The notes under the pieces: generated by a model
What the model was told of the DNA's origin: nothing
Seen by the model: the letters and a program-made list of their open reading frames with translations, nothing else
Databases searched by the model: none
Shown here: positions 60,972 through 64,000 of the stretch, one piece after another
Layout: every line of letters starts with the position of its first letter
Numbering within the stretch: position 1 is the stretch's first letter
Source: Rhodococcus sp. UNC23MFCrub1.1
Lineage (GTDB): Bacteria; Actinomycetota; Actinomycetes; Mycobacteriales; Mycobacteriaceae
Direction of reading: 5' to 3'
DNA length: 64,000 bases
Assembly (NCBI RefSeq): GCF_000686025.1
Contig: NZ_JMLQ01000001.1
Coordinates: forward strand, 1 to 64,000
Made by a program: the position numbers and the translations under genes

Positions 60972-61951
60972 CGGCACCTCTGCGCATCGGGGTCCTCGGC
61001 GCGTCGCGCATCGCGGAGCAGGCGATCATCGGACCGGCTCACGCGCTCGGTCATCGACTGGTGGTCGTCGCGGCACGCGATCGCGGCCGCGCCGAGGCCT
61101 TCGCACAGCGGTACGGCGTCGAGCGCGTCGCCGACGACTACGACGCGGTGATCGACGATCCCGAGGTGGACGCCGTCTACAACCCGCTCGCCAACGCCCT
61201 GCACGCCGAGTGGAACATGCGCGCACTGCGCGCCGGCAAGGCCGTCCTGACGGAGAAGCCGTTCGCGCGCAACGCCGCCGAGGCGCGGGCAGTGCGCGAT
61301 GTGGCTCGCGAGACGGGCGCAGTGATCGTCGAGGGGTTCCACTACCTCTTCCACCCGGTGACGCGGCGGCTGCTGGACATCGCCGCGAACGGCACCCTCG
61401 GTCGCCTCACGCGGGTCGAGGTCGTCATGGCCATGCCCGCACCCGCCGACGACGATCCGCGATGGTCGCTCGACCTCGCGGGCGGTTCCGTCATGGACCT
61501 GGGCTGCTACGGGCTCCACGTGCACCGCCTGCTCGCCGACGTCGCCGGCGGGCCTCCCCGCGTGGTCTCCGCCGTCGCCACCGAACGTGACCCCGGCGTC
61601 GACGCGACGTCGACCATCGAACTCGCGTTCCCCGACGGCGCCACCGGCACCGTGACGAACTCGATGGAGCACGCCGAGCACGAGTTCACGGTGCTGCTGA
61701 CCTTCTCCGAGGGAACGGCGTTCGCGCACAACCACATCAAGCCGAACACCGACGACCGCGTCTCCGTCACGGATACGTCGGGGACGACGGTGGAGCACCT
61801 CGGCACCCGCCCGTCGTACGAGTACCAGCTCGAGGCCTTCGCGGCGCACGTGCAGAGCGGCGCTCCGATCCCCCTCGACGCCGACGACGCGGTGGCCACC
61901 ATGGAGCTCGTCGATGCCGCGTACACGGCGGCAGGTCTCCCTCTCCGCTAG
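60968..61951 (+). CDS. Gfo/Idh/MocA oxidoreductase
   Basis: A 327-residue dehydrogenase of the same superfamily as the gene two before it, but clearly different: IGVLGASRIAEQAIIGPAHA start, GKAVLTEKPFARNAAEARAV with the catalytic lysine and GGSVMDLGCYGLHVHRLL. It resembles D-xylose/1,5-anhydro-D-fructose-type dehydrogenases more than IolG. It ends the rightward operon, before a terminator hairpin. Confidence 0.8.
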   Translation: MTAPLRIGVLGASRIAEQAIIGPAHALGHRLVVVAARDRGRAEAFAQRYGVERVADDYDAVIDDPEVDAVYNPLANALHAEWNMRALRAGKAVLTEKPFARNAAEARAVRDVARETGAVIVEGFHYLFHPVTRRLLDIAANGTLGRLTRVEVVMAMPAPADDDPRWSLDLAGGSVMDLGCYGLHVHRLLADVAGGPPRVVSAVATERDPGVDATSTIELAFPDGATGTVTNSMEHAEHEFTVLLTFSEGTAFAHNHIKPNTDDRVSVTDTSGTTVEHLGTRPSYEYQLEAFAAHVQSGAPIPLDADDAVATMELVDAAYTAAGLPLR

Positions 61952-61963
61952 ACCCCGAGAACG

Positions 61964-62006
61964 ACGGCCCCGCACCCCTTGGCGAAAACCCGGGGTGCGG
62001 GGCCGT
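61964..62006 (+). terminator. Terminator hairpin after the sugar dehydrogenase operon
   Basis: Fifteen-base arms ACGGCCCCGCACCCC (61964-61978) and GGGGTGCGGGGCCGT (61992-62006) pair perfectly around a 13-base loop, 12 bases after the stop of the last gene. Confidence 0.8.
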
Positions 62007-62067
62007 CATCGTCGGTGCAGTTCTGCTCACGAGCACTCGCGCGCGCGGTCCGGGTGCCGACACGACA

Positions 62068-62101
62068 CGGGCCCCGCACCTCGTGTGAGGTGCGGGGCCC
62101 G
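62068..62101 (-). terminator. Terminator hairpin after the ABC transporter operon
   Basis: Fourteen-base arms CGGGCCCCGCACCT (62068-62081) and AGGTGCGGGGCCCG (62088-62101) pair perfectly around a 6-base loop. It lies 12 bases beyond the stop of the convergent ATPase gene. It shares the GGCCCCGCACC core with the hairpin at 61964-62006. Confidence 0.8.
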
Positions 62102-62112
62102 GGAGTCGAGCG

Positions 62113-62925
62113 TCAGCGGCGCAGTTCGTGGGTGAGCGTCTCGAGCTCGTCGCCGCCGGCCATCTCCTTGGTGAGATCGTCGAGGCTGATCTCGTCGTAG
62201 GAGCAGTCGAGCTTCTGGCGGCCACGGTTGAGCAGCACGAAGTGGTCACCGACCATGTACGCGTGGTGCGGGTTGTGCGTGATGAACACGACGCCGAAGC
62301 CCTGCTCCTTGGCTGCCGAGATGTAGCGCAGCACCATGCCGGACTGCTTGACGCCCAGCGCGGCGGTCGGCTCGTCGAGGATGAGGACACGGGCGCCGAA
62401 GAAGATGGCGCGGGCGATGGCCACACACTGGCGCTGACCGCCGGAGAGCGAGCCGATGGGGGCGTCCACGTCGGGCAGGTCGATGCCCATCTTGTGGAGT
62501 TCCTCCTTGGTCGTCGCGCGCATCGCGGCGGCGTCGAGGGTGCGGAAGACACCCTTCTTCCGGAGCTCCTGGCCCAGGAAGAAGTTGCGCCACACGGGCA
62601 TCAGGGACACGACGGCGAGGTCCTGGTAGACCGTCGCGATGCCCTTGTCGAGCGCGTCCTTGGGTGAGGAGAACTTGACCTCCTCGCCGTCGACGAGCAG
62701 CTGGCCCTCGGTCTGCTGGTGCAGGCCGGCCATGATCTTGATGAGGGTCGACTTGCCGGCACCGTTGTCGCCGAGAACACCGGTGACCTCGCCGGCGCCG
62801 ACGCGCAGGTTGATCCCGCCGAGGGCGATGATGTTGCCGTAGCTCTTGCCGACGTTCTTCAGCTCGATCAGCGGGGTCTTGCCGCCACTGTTCGATTCGA
62901 GGGGAGTCTCGATGGTTGCACTCAT
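62113..62925 (-). CDS. Sugar ABC transporter ATPase, single nucleotide-binding domain
   Basis: A 270-residue ATPase. Walker A GDNGAGKST, Q-loop VYQDLAVV, signature LSGGQRQ and Walker B LILDEPTAAL are present. Most sugar ATPases of the RbsA family carry two such domains in about 500 residues; here there is one, as in FrcA-type transporters, so two copies would dimerise. It lies 8 bases downstream of the permease gene and is convergent with the dehydrogenase cluster, whose substrate it probably imports. Confidence 0.87.
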   Translation of the reverse strand: MSATIETPLESNSGGKTPLIELKNVGKSYGNIIALGGINLRVGAGEVTGVLGDNGAGKSTLIKIMAGLHQQTEGQLLVDGEEVKFSSPKDALDKGIATVYQDLAVVSLMPVWRNFFLGQELRKKGVFRTLDAAAMRATTKEELHKMGIDLPDVDAPIGSLSGGQRQCVAIARAIFFGARVLILDEPTAALGVKQSGMVLRYISAAKEQGFGVVFITHNPHHAYMVGDHFVLLNRGRQKLDCSYDEISLDDLTKEMAGGDELETLTHELRR

Positions 62926-62933
62926 GTCAGGTG

Positions 62934-63992
62934 TCACCTTTTCGCAGCGTAGGAACGGAAGCTGTTGTTGGCGATGACGGCGAAGAGCAGCATCGCACCG
63001 AGGAAGAACTTGAACCAATCCGGGTTCCAGCCGGCGTAGACGATGCCCTGGTTGGTCATACCGAAGATGAAGGCGCCGATGGCCGCACCGATGGCGGTAC
63101 CGAAACCTCCGGTGAGCAGGCAGCCACCGATGACCGCGGCGATGATGTAGAGGAACTCGTTGCCGACACCCTGGCCGGACTGGACGGTGTTGAAGGCGAA
63201 GAGCAGGTGCATGCCGACGAACCAGGCGCAGAAGCCGACGAACATGAACATGCCGATCTTGACCTTGGTCACCGGCACACCGATGGCGCGAGCCGAGTCC
63301 TGGTTGCCGCCGACCGCGAAGATCCAGTTGCCGACGCGCGTCTTCATCAGCACGTAGGTGGTGATGAGCGTGAAGACGAGCCACCACAGGACGGTGATGC
63401 GGACCGAGACACCGAAGACCGAGAACGACGAGGCGAAGACCTTCTTGGCGGACTCGAACCCGTCCATGTCGGAGATGGACTGCGTCGCGACCTGGCCGGT
63501 GACGAGCTTGGTCACCGCGAGGTTGATGCCCGTCAACATCAGGAACGAGGACAGGGTGATGAGGAACGACGGGATCTTCGTCTTCATCACCAGGTACCCG
63601 TTGAGGAATCCCACCCCCAGTGCCAGCACCAGGGCGAGGACCGAGCCGATCCACACGTTGAGGTGGAGGTTGTAGGCCAGCATGGACGCGGCGATCGAGG
63701 AGAACGTCACCGCCACACCGGTCGACAGGTCGAACTCGCCGCCGATCATGAGGACCGACACGCCGCACGCCATGATGCCGATGGTCGACGAGGCGTACAG
63801 CACGGTGGCCAGGGCCTCGGGGCTCCGGAACGGCGGGGCGACGATGGCGAAGAACACGAAGATGATGACGGCGCCGAAGAGGGCACCGATCTCCGGACGG
63901 ACCAGCAGACGCTGGAACGGCTTCTGCTTCTTCACCCGCTCGTCGGTCACGACGGTATGCGTGGCGAGATCGAGATCTGCCTGAGTGGACAT
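62934..63992 (-). CDS. Sugar ABC transporter permease
   Basis: A 352-residue membrane protein of the RbsC/XylH/FrcC family with about 8-10 helices. Characteristic is STIGIMACGVSVLMIGGEFD followed by LSTGVAVTFSSIAASMLA, and the conserved GNWIFAVGGNQDSARAIGVP loop. The ATG is at 63992, so the gene is complete. A binding-protein gene probably lies further right, beyond the window. Confidence 0.87.
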   Translation of the reverse strand: MSTQADLDLATHTVVTDERVKKQKPFQRLLVRPEIGALFGAVIIFVFFAIVAPPFRSPEALATVLYASSTIGIMACGVSVLMIGGEFDLSTGVAVTFSSIAASMLAYNLHLNVWIGSVLALVLALGVGFLNGYLVMKTKIPSFLITLSSFLMLTGINLAVTKLVTGQVATQSISDMDGFESAKKVFASSFSVFGVSVRITVLWWLVFTLITTYVLMKTRVGNWIFAVGGNQDSARAIGVPVTKVKIGMFMFVGFCAWFVGMHLLFAFNTVQSGQGVGNEFLYIIAAVIGGCLLTGGFGTAIGAAIGAFIFGMTNQGIVYAGWNPDWFKFFLGAMLLFAVIANNSFRSYAAKR

Positions 63993-64000
63993 GGACTTCC

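Noticed and set aside
1-64000. CRISPR arrays, tRNA, rRNA or transposase genes
   Set aside because: No evenly spaced identical repeats, no cloverleaf or rRNA-like sequence, and no DDE or recombinase motifs were seen in reading the window.

Overview
The window is very GC-rich, has many GTG starts and 1- or 4-base gene overlaps, and reads as a chromosomal segment of a mycolic-acid actinobacterium, most likely Rhodococcus or a close Nocardiaceae relative. The strongest argument is gene order. From recalled knowledge of Mycobacterium tuberculosis, the backbone follows roughly Rv3285 to Rv3319: accA3, lrpA, lhr, nei2, lpdA, an Rv3304-like protein, amiA1, amiB1, purine nucleoside phosphorylase, pmmB, upp, an Rv3311-like protein, add, deoA, cdd and sdhCDAB. 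Blocks absent from that mycobacterial order are inserted between these genes.

Region by region. 0-3.5 kb: the 3' end of accA3, a leaderless 27-codon mini-ORF coupled to a HAD hydrolase, a methyltransferase, a MobA-like nucleotidyltransferase, a 78-bp imperfect direct repeat and a flavin/PPOx protein. 3.7-14 kb: a purine catabolism cluster with a nucleobase permease fused to a decayed OHCU decarboxylase domain, uraD, uraH, uricase, a PucR regulator, an 8-oxoguanine-type deaminase and a two-gene xanthine dehydrogenase. Together these would convert guanine-type and xanthine-type bases to urate and on to allantoin. 14-23 kb: lrpA, a CPBP protease, an NAD-binding protein, a hypothetical, lhr and nei2. 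22.5-28 kb: a PadR regulator with two beta-lactamase-fold lipoproteins, a DUF2945 protein, a GGDEF remnant and an aminotransferase.

28-40 kb: lpdA, a gamma-glutamylcyclotransferase-like protein, two M20 amidohydrolases, an enoyl-CoA hydratase-like protein, nucleoside and sugar-phosphate enzymes, upp, a three-gene type VII secretion-like module with an NlpC/P60 hydrolase, the Rv3311-like gene and a DUF2200 gene. 40.2-45.6 kb is the most accessory-looking stretch: an EcsC-like protein, a DUF4041 protein with a GIY-YIG/T5orf172 nuclease domain, a large coiled-coil partner, and two divergent cysteine-repeat lipoproteins. 45.6-50.8 kb: one leftward operon, cdd-deoA-(binding protein/permease fusion)-ATPase-add. 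51-54.5 kb: sdhCDAB, closed by a 41-bp hairpin. 54.5-64 kb: an acyl-CoA dehydrogenase, an MFS transporter, and a LacI-controlled inositol-type sugar cluster that faces a sugar ABC transporter running off the window.

Several genes have a TANNNT -10 box 6 or 7 bases before the start codon, the usual sign of leaderless transcripts in these bacteria; this decided some starts. No rRNA, tRNA, CRISPR array, insertion sequence or transposase was seen.
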